DNA of 36,838 bases from Frankia nepalensis (GCF_016786325.1 NZ_JADWYU010000250.1:1-36838), one strand, 5' to 3'. Counted from the first letter of the stretch, positions 1 to 8,737 are shown. A program made the numbers and translations. Notes: a model not told the origin generated them from the sequence alone.

Positions 1-135
1 CGCCGCCGGCAGGTGCCGCGTCAGCGCGTCCTCAGCCTCGTACAGGTGGTTGTCAGCGTCGAACACCGGGAAGTCGAGCGCCGGGAAGTCGAGCGCCGGT
101 AAGCCGTCCCTGCCCAGGTCATCGAGACCAGCCAT
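1..135 (-). CDS. Amidohydrolase family 2 protein, N-terminal part only
   Basis: The first 45 residues run off the left edge of the window. The segment PVFDADNHLYE at about residues 24-34 is typical of the start of amidohydrolase-2 (TIM-barrel metal-dependent hydrolase) proteins, where the Asp-x-x-x-His part supplies the first metal-binding strand. The ATG at 135 is preceded by a GAGG-containing stretch. A 15-bp tandem duplication at about 69-98 encodes the repeat ALDFP/ALDFP just before the domain starts. Substrate cannot be told from this fragment. Family assignment rests on the short motif. Confidence 0.65.
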   Translation of the reverse strand, partial: MAGLDDLGRDGLPALDFPALDFPVFDADNHLYEAEDALTRHLPAA

Positions 136-196
136 GGTCCTCACACCTCTGCCCTCAGCCACCAGCGGACTGATCGTCGACGTTACGTCCTTCGCC

Positions 197-218
197 CCAA
201 TATATCTATAGGTATTGG
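197..218. promoter_or_regulatory. 22-bp AT-rich imperfect palindrome, candidate operator
   Basis: CCAATA and TATTGG form perfect outer 6-bp arms around an AT-rich core containing TATA-like hexamers. It lies 61 bp upstream of the amidohydrolase start, in an otherwise GC-rich intergenic region, so promoter plus repressor site is a reasonable inference. No regulator gene is adjacent in the window. Confidence 0.4.
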
Positions 219-406
219 ACGCCGCCACCGTGCCGGTCGGCCCGTCGCCGGCGGCCGCCGGCGAGCCGGCCGACAGGGGCCGCCAGCGGTCTGCCCGGTT
301 GCCGGGACGGCGTGAGGCCGGGCGGGACGGGCCTCGTCAGCGGGCGGAACGGCGGTGGTCCGCCGAGGAGCCATGAGGCGCGGGCGGCTGTGTAAGCCCT
401 GGTCGG

Positions 407-1255
407 TCAGCCCTGGTCGGGAAGCTGAACGCGGATCCAGAGGGCGGCCGACGCGGCGAGCAGGTGGCCGTCGGGCGTGTAGATCGCGGACGAGGAGCGC
501 AGCTTGCGGCCCTCGGCGGAGTCCGCGGTGGCGACGACGACATAGGTCTCGCCGGGACGGACGGTCTCGGTGACAACCACGGTCTGGCGGGCGAGCAGCG
601 CGGCGACGTCCTCGCCGGGCGCCGCGGCCCGGTGCGCCCAGAAGGACGGGCAGTCCAGCGCCGACCACAGCAGGTGCCGGCCGATCGTGCCGTCGGGCCC
701 GGCGAGCGACGGGTCGACCGTCCACGGCACCGCGACCAGCCCGGGCGGGCCGCCCGCGACCTGGCCGGCAAGGAGACGCAGGCCGTCGCCGACGGCCCGC
801 GCGGTCCCGCAGCCGAAGCAGTCCGCGAACGGGTGCGCCGCCGCCGCCGCGGCTGCCGCCGCCTGCTCGGCCTCGTCGAACCCGACGAAGGGCGGCGGCT
901 CGCCCAGGCCGGCGGCGTTCGCCGCGCGCGCCTCGACGAGCACCGTCTCGCCCTGGACGAGCCGCACCCCACCGTCCGCCGCGGCCTCGACGGCGAGCGG
1001 CACCTCCAGCGGCGTCGGCGCCCGCAGCGCGGCCTCCGCCGCCCACCCGCTACCAGTACCGGCCTCGGCGGCGGGCTCAGCGAGGAAACCAGCGACGGTC
1101 CCCGAGATCCACCCGCCGTTGGCGCTCCCCGGCGGCCCGTTGAACCGCGCCGGTACGACCACCGTCCCGAGGACGCCGTCGCTGGCGATCGCGTCGTCGG
1201 CGGCCGGCCCGATCAGTTCGGCGCCGCGGTCAGCTGCTGTCTGGCCCATGAGCAT
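407..1255 (-). CDS. Double-hotdog thioesterase-like protein
   Basis: The 282-residue protein resembles actinobacterial thioesterase-superfamily (hotdog) proteins. The N-terminal half has FNGPPGSANGGWISG at residues 38-52, the usual opening of the first hotdog, followed by the LRAPTPLEVPL strand. The second half starts with an HPFADCFGCG segment (residues 141-150), whose C-F-G-C pair is typical of this family, followed by a second hotdog-like segment. An Ala run (about residues 132-140) links the halves. The first ATG after the upstream gene is at 1255; a second at 1249 is possible and neither has a strong ribosome site. It lies 46 bp downstream of the SMP-30 gene on the same strand, so the two may be co-transcribed. 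A catalytic activity has not been deduced; acyl-CoA hydrolysis is the family expectation. Confidence 0.65.
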   Translation of the reverse strand: MLMGQTAADRGAELIGPAADDAIASDGVLGTVVVPARFNGPPGSANGGWISGTVAGFLAEPAAEAGTGSGWAAEAALRAPTPLEVPLAVEAAADGGVRLVQGETVLVEARAANAAGLGEPPPFVGFDEAEQAAAAAAAAAHPFADCFGCGTARAVGDGLRLLAGQVAGGPPGLVAVPWTVDPSLAGPDGTIGRHLLWSALDCPSFWAHRAAAPGEDVAALLARQTVVVTETVRPGETYVVVATADSAEGRKLRSSSAIYTPDGHLLAASAALWIRVQLPDQG

Positions 1256-1301
1256 GCACGCTATCCAGTGCCGGGCCGCGCCGGTCGCCGCGCGGGTGCG
1301 C

Positions 1302-2261
1302 TCAGCCGGCGAAGGGGAGCACGGGCAGGCCGCGGACGCCGGGGTCGACGGCGAAGACGGCACCGGAGCGGGGGTGCGCCGTGGTGTCCGTCTCGTCCTG
1401 GGAGGTGGTGACGTAGAGGGTCGCGAGGTCCGGGCCGCCGAAGGCGCACGCGGTGACCTGGGGGACTGGGATCTTGACGACCGCGTCGAGACCGCCGTCC
1501 TCGTCGAACCGGCAGACCGCGCCGCCGGCCCACAGGGCCACCCAGACGCCGCCCTCGGCGTCGACGGTGAGGCCGTCGGGGAAACCGGGCCCGGCCGGGA
1601 CCGTCGCCCAGGGGCGTCGGTCGGTCAGGCCGTCCGCCGGGGAGTAGTCGAAGGCGTCGACGCGGCGGGTGGGGGTGTCGACGTAGTAGGCGCGGGTGCC
1701 GTCCGGGCTGAAGGCGAGGCCGTTGGAGATGGTGACGCTCGGCAGGATCATGCTAGCCGCGCCGTCGGGGCCGAGGCGGTAGAGCGCGCCGTCGCCCGGC
1801 GTCTTGGCATACGCCATCGACCCGCAGTAGAAGCCGCCGTCGGGGTCGCAGCCACCCTCGTTCATCCGGATCCGGCTGGCCTCGTCCCAGAGCTCGGGCA
1901 GGGGTCTCAGCCGGGTCGCCAGTTCGCTTGGCGGCCCGAACGGCGAGACGAGCGGCCCGCCTGCCTCGGCGCCCCCGTCGGGCGACGTGGCGGCGCCGGG
2001 CGACGTGGCGGCGTCAGGCGGGTCGAGCAGCGCGAAGCCGCGCTCCAGGGCCAGGACGGCGCCGCCGTTCGTCCGCGGCCGCACGACGGCGGCCACGGTG
2101 CCGACGTGATAGCGGGCCACCGCTCCCGAGGCGACGTCGACCGCGAGCACGTCGCCGACGAGCATGTCGACGAGGTGCAGGCCGCCCCATCCGGGCACCC
2201 AGACCGGCCCCTCCCCGTGGAAGGCCGCCACGTCCGTGACCTGGCTGACTGCCGTCGTCAT
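1302..2261 (-). CDS. SMP-30/gluconolactonase/LRE family protein
   Basis: A 319-residue six-bladed beta-propeller lactonase of the SMP-30/regucalcin family, which hydrolyses sugar or related lactones with one divalent metal. The expected metal ligands are visible: Glu17 in HGEGPVW, Asn180 in TISNGLAFSPDG and Asp229 in FPDGLTVD. Asn134 in RMNEGGCDPDG fits the substrate-side Asn. A low-complexity insertion (about residues 82-105, with GAATSPDG-like repeats) sits in a loop. Length is near the family norm of about 300. There is no signal peptide, so it should be cytosolic. It is probably transcribed with the thioesterase-like gene that follows. Confidence 0.85.
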   Translation of the reverse strand: MTTAVSQVTDVAAFHGEGPVWVPGWGGLHLVDMLVGDVLAVDVASGAVARYHVGTVAAVVRPRTNGGAVLALERGFALLDPPDAATSPGAATSPDGGAEAGGPLVSPFGPPSELATRLRPLPELWDEASRIRMNEGGCDPDGGFYCGSMAYAKTPGDGALYRLGPDGAASMILPSVTISNGLAFSPDGTRAYYVDTPTRRVDAFDYSPADGLTDRRPWATVPAGPGFPDGLTVDAEGGVWVALWAGGAVCRFDEDGGLDAVVKIPVPQVTACAFGGPDLATLYVTTSQDETDTTAHPRSGAVFAVDPGVRGLPVLPFAG

Positions 2262-2481
2262 CGCCGCTCCCTCGTCCCGGTCTCGCCCTGGCCGCCGCGC
2301 GTCACTGTGCCAAGCCGTGACTGTGCCAGGCCGTGGTCCACCCGGCGGGGAAGGGCCCGCAGGCCGCCGGCGCGGAGGGGCCGGGCAGGGCGCCTCCGAA
2401 CCGGGCGCGAGAACGCCGGCGGGCCCGCCGGAAGACCGGCGGGCCCGCGTGGTCGACGCGCCCCGGGACGGGGCCTCGGGA

Positions 2482-5049
2482 TCAGTGGGATTCGCCCTGG
2501 AGGGCTCGGTGGTAACGGCCGAGGGCCATGACCGGCCAGACCAGGCGGTACAGGTTGTAGTTGATGTAGAAGTAGCCGGCGAAGCCGGTACCGGTGAAGT
2601 GGTCCTCGTCCCAGGTGCCCTCGGGCGTCTGGGTGGAGGCGAGCCAGGCCGCGCCGCGGGCGGCCGCCGCGCCCTTCTCGCCCTCGCCGACCCGGTCGGC
2701 GGCGATCAGGGCCAGCAGTGCCCAGGCGGTCTGCGACGCGGTCGACACGCCCACGCCGGCCGTGGACATGTCGTTGTAGGAGTAGCAGTCCTCGCCCCAA
2801 CCGCCATCCGGGTTCTGCCGCGAGACCAGCCAGTCGGCGGCCCGCTGGATCGCCGGGTGGGAGGCGGGCAGGCCCGCGGCGCGCAGCGCCGGCACGACGC
2901 CGCCGGTGCCGTAGATGTGGTTGACGCCCCAGCGGCCGTACCAGGAGCCGTCGGCCTCCTGCGAGTGCAGCAGCCACTCGACGCCCCGCTTCGTGCGTGG
3001 GTCGTCAGCGAGCCCCAGCTCGCCGAGCAGCTCGACGACGTGCGCCGTCACGTCGGCCGACGGCGGGTCGGTGAGCATCCCGAAGTCCGCGAACGGGATC
3101 TTGTAGACGAGCTGGCCGAAGTTGTTGATGTCGAACGCGCCCCAGCCGCCGTCCGCCGACTGCATGCCGAACACCCACTGCAGGCCGCGGTAGGTGGCGG
3201 CCATGACCTTCTCCGGCTTCGGGTGGTTCACGCGCATCAGCGCGAGCATCACCTCAGCGGAGTCGTCGACATCGGGGTAGGTGTCGTTCTCGAACTCGAA
3301 CGCCCAGCCGCCGACCGGGACGTCCGGGATCGGCACCGACCAGTCGCCGCGCCGTTCGGTCACCTCCTGGGAGAGCATCCAGTCGGCGGCCTTCACCAGC
3401 GCCGGGTCGTCGCGGGTGAGGCCGGCGTCGGCCAGCGCGATCGTCGCGAGGCAGGTGTCCCAGACCGGCGACTGGCAGGCCTCCTGCATCCGTGACCCGT
3501 CGGGCCGGATGACGCTGTAGTCGTCGAGCGAGCGCAGCGCGGTCGTCAGGATCGGGTGGTCCAGCGGGTAGCCGAGCACCCGCAGCGCGATGATCGAGTA
3601 GACGGTCGGCGGCTGGATGCCGCCGAAGCAGCCGTCGGCCTCCTGCCGGATGATCATCCATCGCTCGGCCATGCTCAGCGCGAGCGCGCGCAGCGGCCGG
3701 ATCGGGTGGCGGTGGTAGACGTGCAGGAACTTGTCGATCCCGCCGAACAGCAGGGCCCAGTTGACGTGCTCCAGCGCGGTGGACTTGAGCCCCCGGGTGA
3801 CCCGGGCGCCGAGGCCGCGCAGCAGGCCGTCGGGCAGCGGAATGGGCGGCCCGCCGCCGTCCTTCGCGCGGCCGGCGACGTCGGGCACCGCCGGCGCGGC
3901 GGCCTTCCGGCCTCGCCGCCGCGCGGCCGGCGCCGGCGCGGCGGGCACGAGGGCGCCGCCAGGGGCGGCCGCGCCGGCCGGGGCCGACCCGGCGAACAGG
4001 TCCTCGAGCAGGACGTCACGCGGGTCCGTCGCCGCGGGCCGCCGGCCCCGGCGGCGGCCGGCCGGGGCCTCGGGCTCGGGGAACAGCTCCTGGATCGAGA
4101 ACGGCGGAATCCCGGTCGGCCGGTGGGCCATGAGCACCATGATGGCGACGATCGTCTGCCGCCCCCACGAGGCGAACCGATAGATCGACAGCGGCATCTT
4201 CGCCGGCACGAACATCAGCTCCGGCGGCAGGACCGGCAGGTCCTCCCAGCGCCACCAGCCGAACAGCGCCAGCCAGATCCGGGTGAACACCCGGGTGGCC
4301 GGCACGCCGCCGCGGGCGCGCGCCCAGGCGGCGGCGGCGCGCATGTGCGGCGCGTCGGGGCTGTCGCCGACCATCCGCAGGGCGATGTACGACTCGACGG
4401 TGGCCGCGAGGTCGCCGGGGCCGCCGTGGTAGATCGGCCACGACCCGTCGGGGTTCTGCTGGGGGCGGATGAACCTGGCCGTCAGCTCGGCCTGCTTCGG
4501 GTCCCAGATGCCGAGCCAGTGGCGCAGCATCAGGTCCTCGGAGTCCATCGTGGTGTTGGTCTCGAGGTCGCCCTTCCACCAGCCGGCGTCGTCCTGCAGG
4601 GAGAGCAGGTGCCCGACGGCCCGGCCGAGCGTGCCCGCGACCCGGTCCACCTCGTCCACCGGGACGAGGGCCGCCGAGGCGACGGGCGTCGCGGCGACGG
4701 TCGCCTCGGCGATCAGGTCCGCGACGGAGGGAACGGCGGCGGTGACGGTCACCGGGTCGGCGGGCGCCGGCCGGGCGATGGCCCGCTCGGCGTCGGCCGT
4801 CGAGGCGCCCGCCGCGACGGCGTCAGGCTTGCGGGGGGCGGGAGCGTCGACGCGGCCCGAGGCGGCCCGGGCACGGGGGGCGCGGGGCGGCGCGGCGCTC
4901 GCCGGAGCGGGGTCCGCCGCGGGAGCCGCGGCGGAGGTGTCCGTCGAGACGTCGGCCGCGATGGTGTCGTCGGCCGCGGCGCGCGGCGCGGGCGCGTACC
5001 TCGCGGTCCGCGACCCGGCGGAGCGCGCCGTCTCGTCAGTGGTGGTCAC
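2482..5049 (-). CDS. shc: Squalene-hopene cyclase
   Basis: Cyclises squalene to hopene/hopanol, the committed step to hopanoid membrane lipids; family members are monotopic membrane enzymes. The catalytic acid motif DXDD is DVDD at residues 593-596. QW-type repeats are clear (QNPDGSW, QEADGCFGG, QSADGGWGAF, SQEADGSWYGRWG, QNPDGGWGED, TQTPEGTW), and the C-terminal GFAGYFYINYNLYR segment is typical. At 855 residues it is about 200 longer than usual. There is an Ala/Pro-rich N-terminal extension of about 130 residues and an Arg/Ala/Pro-rich insertion at about residues 320-405. The GTG at 5049 is chosen because GAAGGAAGGGC lies just upstream; a TTG at 5085 is the alternative. No other hopanoid genes adjoin it, but a TetR gene lies upstream on the same strand. 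Confidence 0.95.
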   Translation of the reverse strand: MTTTDETARSAGSRTARYAPAPRAAADDTIAADVSTDTSAAAPAADPAPASAAPPRAPRARAASGRVDAPAPRKPDAVAAGASTADAERAIARPAPADPVTVTAAVPSVADLIAEATVAATPVASAALVPVDEVDRVAGTLGRAVGHLLSLQDDAGWWKGDLETNTTMDSEDLMLRHWLGIWDPKQAELTARFIRPQQNPDGSWPIYHGGPGDLAATVESYIALRMVGDSPDAPHMRAAAAWARARGGVPATRVFTRIWLALFGWWRWEDLPVLPPELMFVPAKMPLSIYRFASWGRQTIVAIMVLMAHRPTGIPPFSIQELFPEPEAPAGRRRGRRPAATDPRDVLLEDLFAGSAPAGAAAPGGALVPAAPAPAARRRGRKAAAPAVPDVAGRAKDGGGPPIPLPDGLLRGLGARVTRGLKSTALEHVNWALLFGGIDKFLHVYHRHPIRPLRALALSMAERWMIIRQEADGCFGGIQPPTVYSIIALRVLGYPLDHPILTTALRSLDDYSVIRPDGSRMQEACQSPVWDTCLATIALADAGLTRDDPALVKAADWMLSQEVTERRGDWSVPIPDVPVGGWAFEFENDTYPDVDDSAEVMLALMRVNHPKPEKVMAATYRGLQWVFGMQSADGGWGAFDINNFGQLVYKIPFADFGMLTDPPSADVTAHVVELLGELGLADDPRTKRGVEWLLHSQEADGSWYGRWGVNHIYGTGGVVPALRAAGLPASHPAIQRAADWLVSRQNPDGGWGEDCYSYNDMSTAGVGVSTASQTAWALLALIAADRVGEGEKGAAAARGAAWLASTQTPEGTWDEDHFTGTGFAGYFYINYNLYRLVWPVMALGRYHRALQGESH

Positions 5050-5299
5050 GAGAGTGCCCTTCCTTCGCCTGAGCAGGATGACCAATGGCGATTACGTGAC
5101 ATAAGGGAAATAACGGGCGACGCTGGGCCGCGCTGGCCGCGGGCAGGTCGTGGGGACCGGCCTGGCGGGGTGCGGTGGTGGGTCAGGGCGCCCGAGCGTC
5201 AGGGGCGCGGCCGCGGTCGTGGACCTGGTGCCGCTGGGTCTGGGGACCACCCGGTCTCAGCGTTGGCCCGGCCGGGCCGCCCGCCGGGACCGGCCGGCC

Positions 5300-6241
5300 T
5301 CAGCCGTCGCCGGCCGGGCCAGGGGGCCCGGTCGGCTGGGCCGTCCGGGGAGCCGTCGGACCGCTGGTCTCGTCTGCCGGCTTGGGTCTGGCCGGCACGA
5401 GCCTGGCCGGGCCTGGCGCCGTGACGGGCATCGCGGGGGGCGGGCTGGCCGGCTCGGCCGCGTGGGGCGCCGCGTCGGCGGGGACGAGCTGGTCGACGCA
5501 GTACTCGACCATCGCCAGCATCTCGGCGATGTCGGTGCCGCCTCCGTTGAACCAGGACCGCACGCCCACCTGCACGGCCGCGAGGAACGCCGCGGCGGTC
5601 AGCAGGGGGCGCAGGTCGGCGCCGCCGGGCGTGGGCCCGGCCGGCGGCGGGAAGCGGTGGGTGATCGCCTCGGCCAGCCGGTCGCCGAGGCCCAGCATCC
5701 GCGCCAGCATCGCCGCGCTGACCGCCGGCGCCTCGTCGGCTATCAGCAGGTGCTCGACGTAGCCGCGGAACGCCACCGGATCGGGGTTCATCGCGACCCA
5801 GGCGTCCAGCGCCGCGGCGCGCAGGGCCGCGAGCGGTGGCTCTCCGGCCGGCCGGCGCTCCACGGCGACGAGCGCCAGCTCGCCGACCTCGTCGAGCGGG
5901 GCGAGCGCGACCTCCTCCTTGCTGGCGAAGTACCGGAAGAAGGTGCGCACGGACACGTCCGCGCCGGCGGCGATCGCCTCGATCGTCGTCGCGTCGTAGC
6001 CGTGCGCGGTGAACAGCGCGTGCGCGGTGTCGACGATCGTCTGCCGCGTCCGCTGCTTCTTGCGTTCCCGCAGCCCCGCCGGTCCGGCGGTGGACGGGTC
6101 GTCCGAGGCGGGGGCGTTCGCCCGGCTGGCCGGCTGGACGACCGGGACACCCGGGGCGGGTCGCAGAACCCGCTCGGCCTGCTCGGAGAGGCCCGCGAGC
6201 AGGCGCCGGGCCGCGGTGTTCTTGGCTGTGCCGGTCGCCAT
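5300..6241 (-). CDS. TetR/AcrR family transcriptional regulator
   Basis: A 313-residue DNA-binding regulator. The TetR helix-turn-helix spans about residues 66-110 (TRQTIVDTAHALF, TTIEAIAAGADVSVRTFFRYFASKEEV). Ligand-binding helices follow, including the segment DPVAFRGYVEHLLIADEAPAVSAAM. A disordered N-terminal region of about 55 residues and a Pro-rich C-terminal tail of about 60 flank the core. The ATG at 6241 has GGGGAGGGATC just upstream. It lies about 250 bp upstream of shc on the same strand, so control of shc is plausible but not shown. An inverted repeat next to a TACGAT -10-like hexamer upstream of the gene may be its own operator. Confidence 0.9.
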   Translation of the reverse strand: MATGTAKNTAARRLLAGLSEQAERVLRPAPGVPVVQPASRANAPASDDPSTAGPAGLRERKKQRTRQTIVDTAHALFTAHGYDATTIEAIAAGADVSVRTFFRYFASKEEVALAPLDEVGELALVAVERRPAGEPPLAALRAAALDAWVAMNPDPVAFRGYVEHLLIADEAPAVSAAMLARMLGLGDRLAEAITHRFPPPAGPTPGGADLRPLLTAAAFLAAVQVGVRSWFNGGGTDIAEMLAMVEYCVDQLVPADAAPHAAEPASPPPAMPVTAPGPARLVPARPKPADETSGPTAPRTAQPTGPPGPAGDG

Positions 6242-6304
6242 GATCCCTCCCCAGGTGGGGCGGTACGCCCAGGTACGGCGCGGCCGCCCGCTTTGCCTGA
6301 CGAG

Positions 6305-6342
6305 ATCGTATGACAAGAAACGGCAGATGGCACCGACTGCCA
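6305..6342 (-). promoter_or_regulatory. Candidate tetR promoter with overlapping inverted repeat
   Basis: On the minus strand, TACGAT (6305-6310) resembles an actinobacterial -10 hexamer. TGGCA-CCGAC-TGCCA (6328-6342) is an inverted repeat lying where the -35 region would be. A run of six T on the plus strand (6344-6349) follows. Autorepression by the TetR product is inferred from this arrangement. Confidence 0.4.
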
Positions 6343-6476
6343 CTTTTTTGACAGTCCCTGGGTGTCAGCCGGATCCGCTCACGCCGGGTTTGGCTACCAG
6401 AGGTTCATGCGGGAAAACTCACGGTTGCGTCTACTGTCTGGACCGCGCTTTGGGTGGCTCTGGGTGAGCATGGGAA

Positions 6477-6509
6477 CGCCCCCTCCCGGGTCGGGCTCGG
6501 GAGGGGGCG
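6477..6509 (-). terminator. GC hairpin terminator after the Kelch gene
   Basis: A perfect 12-bp stem (CGCCCCCTCCCG pairing with CGGGAGGGGGCG) with a 9-nt loop lies 33 bp after the Kelch gene stop codon. It lacks a U tract, as is common for actinobacterial terminators. Confidence 0.75.
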
Positions 6510-6542
6510 GTGGGCCGGCGGACGCCGGCGGGTGGACGCGGG

Positions 6543-7700
6543 CTAGCTCGACTTGAGCTCGGTCACGGTGTCGCTGACCTCGCCGTTGGCCTTGCCGCCG
6601 AGGAGGTAGGCCTTGTTGCCGGTCGCCGCGGCCGCGGCGTTCTCGACGCCCTCCGGCAGGTCACCGGCCTCGGAGACGGAGTTGTCCGTCGGGTCGAACT
6701 TGTAGATCTTCGACGACTGCTGGCCGTTCGACGTGCCGCCCGCCACGTAGGTCGTGCCGTTCACCGTGAAGGCGGAGGCGTTGGTGAGGGCCTGCGGCAG
6801 CTTGCCGACCGTGGTGGTCTTGCCGGTCTGCGGGTCGAACTGCTGGATCGCGTCGGTCGGGCCGTCGTCGGCCTGCCCGCCGAAGATGGTCACCTTCTGG
6901 GCGCCGTTGGCACCGGTGGTCGCGACGGCCGGATTGCGGACCGGCTTCGCCAGCTTGCCGGCGTTCTGGAAGCTCTTGCCGTCGCTGGTGGCCAGGATGT
7001 CACCCTGGGTGTTCGATCCGTCGTCGCCGCCGACCAGGTAGGTCTTGCCGTTCGTCGACGCCGCGCCGTGGTTCTCCCGCGGGCTCGGCAGCTTGCCGAT
7101 CTCCTGGCTGGTGCCGTTGGTGAACGACTGGACGGAGTCGGTGACGCCGCCCGAGTCCCCTCCCTTGGTGTTCCCGCCGAAGACGGTCGGCGTGCCGCCC
7201 ACGGTCGCCGCCGCCGCGTCCGTCACCGCCTTCGACAGCGACCCGGCCGACGTGGCCGAGCCGGCGTTCGGGTCGACGGAGGTCACCTGGTTGGTGGCCT
7301 TGCCGGTCGAGTCCTCGCCGCCGAAGACGAGCACCTTGCCGTTGTTGGAGACGGCCGCGGCGTCGCTGACCGCGTTCGGCAGCGTGAACGGCGCCTTGGT
7401 GGCGCTCAGCGACCCGGCCCCCGGGCTGGCGGTGCTGGTCGGGCTTGCGGTGCCGGTGGGGGAGGCGGTGCCCGTGGGCGACCCCGTGCCGGTGGGCGTG
7501 GCCGTGCCGGTGGGCGTGGCCGTCGTGGTGCCCGGGCCGTTCGTCATGAACGTCTGGGCGGAGGCGCCGGGCTGGCCGTCACCACAGCCGGAAAGCAGCG
7601 CCGCCGCGACCAGCGCGCTGGCGACACCCGCGGCGGCGGTCGCACGGGTCGCCGGCCCGCGTAGGGGCCGGCGGGACGATGATCCGTTGCGTCTGTTCAC
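6543..7700 (-). CDS. Kelch-repeat lipoprotein
   Basis: A 385-residue surface lipoprotein. The signal peptide (about residues 1-37) ends in a lipobox LLSGC. A Thr/Pro/Ser linker with TPTGTA/SPTGTA repeats follows (about residues 55-90), as in cell-wall-spanning lipoproteins. Six Kelch-type repeats of about 48 residues come next. Each carries a hydrophobic-plus-GG strand (KVLVFGG, TPTVFGG, KTYLVGG, KVTIFGG, TTYVAGG, KAYLLGG), giving a probable six-bladed propeller. The GTG at 7700 is chosen because it precedes the Arg-rich n-region and has GAGGAT upstream. It is probably a ligand- or protein-binding lipoprotein; partner unknown. The gene is divergent from another lipoprotein gene. Confidence 0.85.
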   Translation of the reverse strand: MNRRNGSSSRRPLRGPATRATAAAGVASALVAAALLSGCGDGQPGASAQTFMTNGPGTTTATPTGTATPTGTGSPTGTASPTGTASPTSTASPGAGSLSATKAPFTLPNAVSDAAAVSNNGKVLVFGGEDSTGKATNQVTSVDPNAGSATSAGSLSKAVTDAAAATVGGTPTVFGGNTKGGDSGGVTDSVQSFTNGTSQEIGKLPSPRENHGAASTNGKTYLVGGDDGSNTQGDILATSDGKSFQNAGKLAKPVRNPAVATTGANGAQKVTIFGGQADDGPTDAIQQFDPQTGKTTTVGKLPQALTNASAFTVNGTTYVAGGTSNGQQSSKIYKFDPTDNSVSEAGDLPEGVENAAAAATGNKAYLLGGKANGEVSDTVTELKSS

Positions 7701-7840
7701 GTGGGCATCCTCACGCAGAGTGACGACATGGACGAGTTGACCAAGCGCGGGATCGTCGGGATGCCTGGAGATAGCGGCGTGTCGCGGCTCGGCTACTCGC
7801 ATGCGCGCGTTGTCCGCGCCGTCGCCGCCCGCGCCGCCGG

Positions 7841-7854
7841 CTAATGATCATTAG
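7841..7854. promoter_or_regulatory. 14-bp perfect AT-rich palindrome between divergent lipoprotein genes
   Basis: CTAATGATCATTAG is a perfect palindrome in the 249-bp region between the two divergent lipoprotein genes, about 95 bp before the plus-strand start. Its low GC content stands out sharply from the surroundings. A dimeric regulator controlling one or both genes is an inference. Confidence 0.45.
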
Positions 7855-7949
7855 GGTAAATCTGGCGACACCAGCCCGTTGGCGGCCAGGGGCCGGCGCG
7901 ATGATGGAGGCGACGAATGCCCGATTCGCACCGGCAGAGAGGGACGGCA

Positions 7950-8672
7950 ATGCGGCCGTGGACGCTGGCGGCGAGGGCCGCCGTTGGAGTGCTCGCCGGC
8001 GCGCTCGCGCTGGCGCTGACCGGCTGCGGGCCGAGCCTCGCGGACGACCTGCCGCCCGTCGCCGCCGCCAGCCCCACGGCCGGCTCCACGACGGGCGGCC
8101 CGTCCCAGCCCCCCGCCTCGTCGGCCAGCCCGACGCTGCCGCCCGGAGACAAGGCGTACCTGCTTCAGATCGCCGAGACGCTGCCCGACCTGGACGCCGA
8201 CGACGAATGGAAGATCCAGCAGGCGACCTGGACCTGCGTGGAGCTCGACGCCGGGATGACGCTGCGCGGGGCGGCCACCACGTCGGCGCTGGTCTCCGAG
8301 GGCAAGCTCAGTGTCGGCGACGCGGTGACCCTGGCCCGCGCGGCCGTGCCGAACTACTGCCCGGAGCACGCCGCCCAGCTGGCCACCGACGGCAACGCGC
8401 CGCTCGACCGGACACTCGACGCGAGCGGGCAGGGTGCCTGCTTCTGGCTTGACTACGCCCGCGAGCTGTCGGGCGGTGGCCAGGCGGTGGGCGACATCGA
8501 CCTTGCCTATGCCGTGTTCGCGGCGAGCGAGATGGCCAAGCGGGCGTTCCCGGCTGACTTCCGGACCGCCTGGCTCGCGATGACCAGCGACATCAGCAGC
8601 CCGGAGGGCCTGGCCGAGCGCCGCGCGCTGTGCGAGCAGCACGGCTGGGGCGGCCCCGGCCAGCCCGCGTAG
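7950..8672 (+). CDS. DUF732-type lipoprotein
   Basis: A 240-residue predicted lipoprotein. The signal peptide MRPWTLAARAAVGVLAG leads to the lipobox ALTGC at about residue 28, followed by an Ala/Ser/Pro/Thr linker to about residue 65. Residues about 67-145 (YLLQIAETLPDLDADDEW to AVPNYCPEH) look like a DUF732 domain, known mainly from mycobacterial secreted proteins, with one Cys in the middle (TWTCVEL) and one at the end (NYCPEH) that could form a disulphide. A C-terminal region of about 90 residues with two more Cys (GACFWLDY, ALCEQHG) may be a second, diverged copy. The ATG at 7950 follows GAGAGGGACGGC. Function is unknown for the family. Confidence 0.7.
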   Translation: MRPWTLAARAAVGVLAGALALALTGCGPSLADDLPPVAAASPTAGSTTGGPSQPPASSASPTLPPGDKAYLLQIAETLPDLDADDEWKIQQATWTCVELDAGMTLRGAATTSALVSEGKLSVGDAVTLARAAVPNYCPEHAAQLATDGNAPLDRTLDASGQGACFWLDYARELSGGGQAVGDIDLAYAVFAASEMAKRAFPADFRTAWLAMTSDISSPEGLAERRALCEQHGWGGPGQPA

Positions 8673-8737
8673 CGCCGAGGCCCGGTACTGCTCGCGCGGA
8701 TCCCGGGCCGATCGGCTCGATCACCGGACGGCGGGCG

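Larger units (their letters stand above)
6242..6542. other. Intergenic region between tetR and the Kelch lipoprotein gene
   Basis: No coding potential is convincing here. It contains the candidate tetR promoter/operator at 6305-6342 and the hairpin terminator of the Kelch gene at 6477-6509. Confidence 0.6.

Noticed and set aside
464-2531. Long plus-strand reading frames opposite the thioesterase and SMP-30 genes.
   Set aside because: They are antisense shadows typical of very high GC DNA. The proteins are Arg/Gly/Ala-rich without motifs, while the minus strand encodes recognisable families.
3556-5424. 622-codon plus-strand frame opposite shc.
   Set aside because: Shadow of the cyclase gene; composition is unstructured and shc motifs are unambiguous.
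6328-6349. Plus-strand intrinsic terminator (short stem then six T).
   Set aside because: No plus-strand gene lies upstream. The repeat better fits an operator at the minus-strand tetR promoter.
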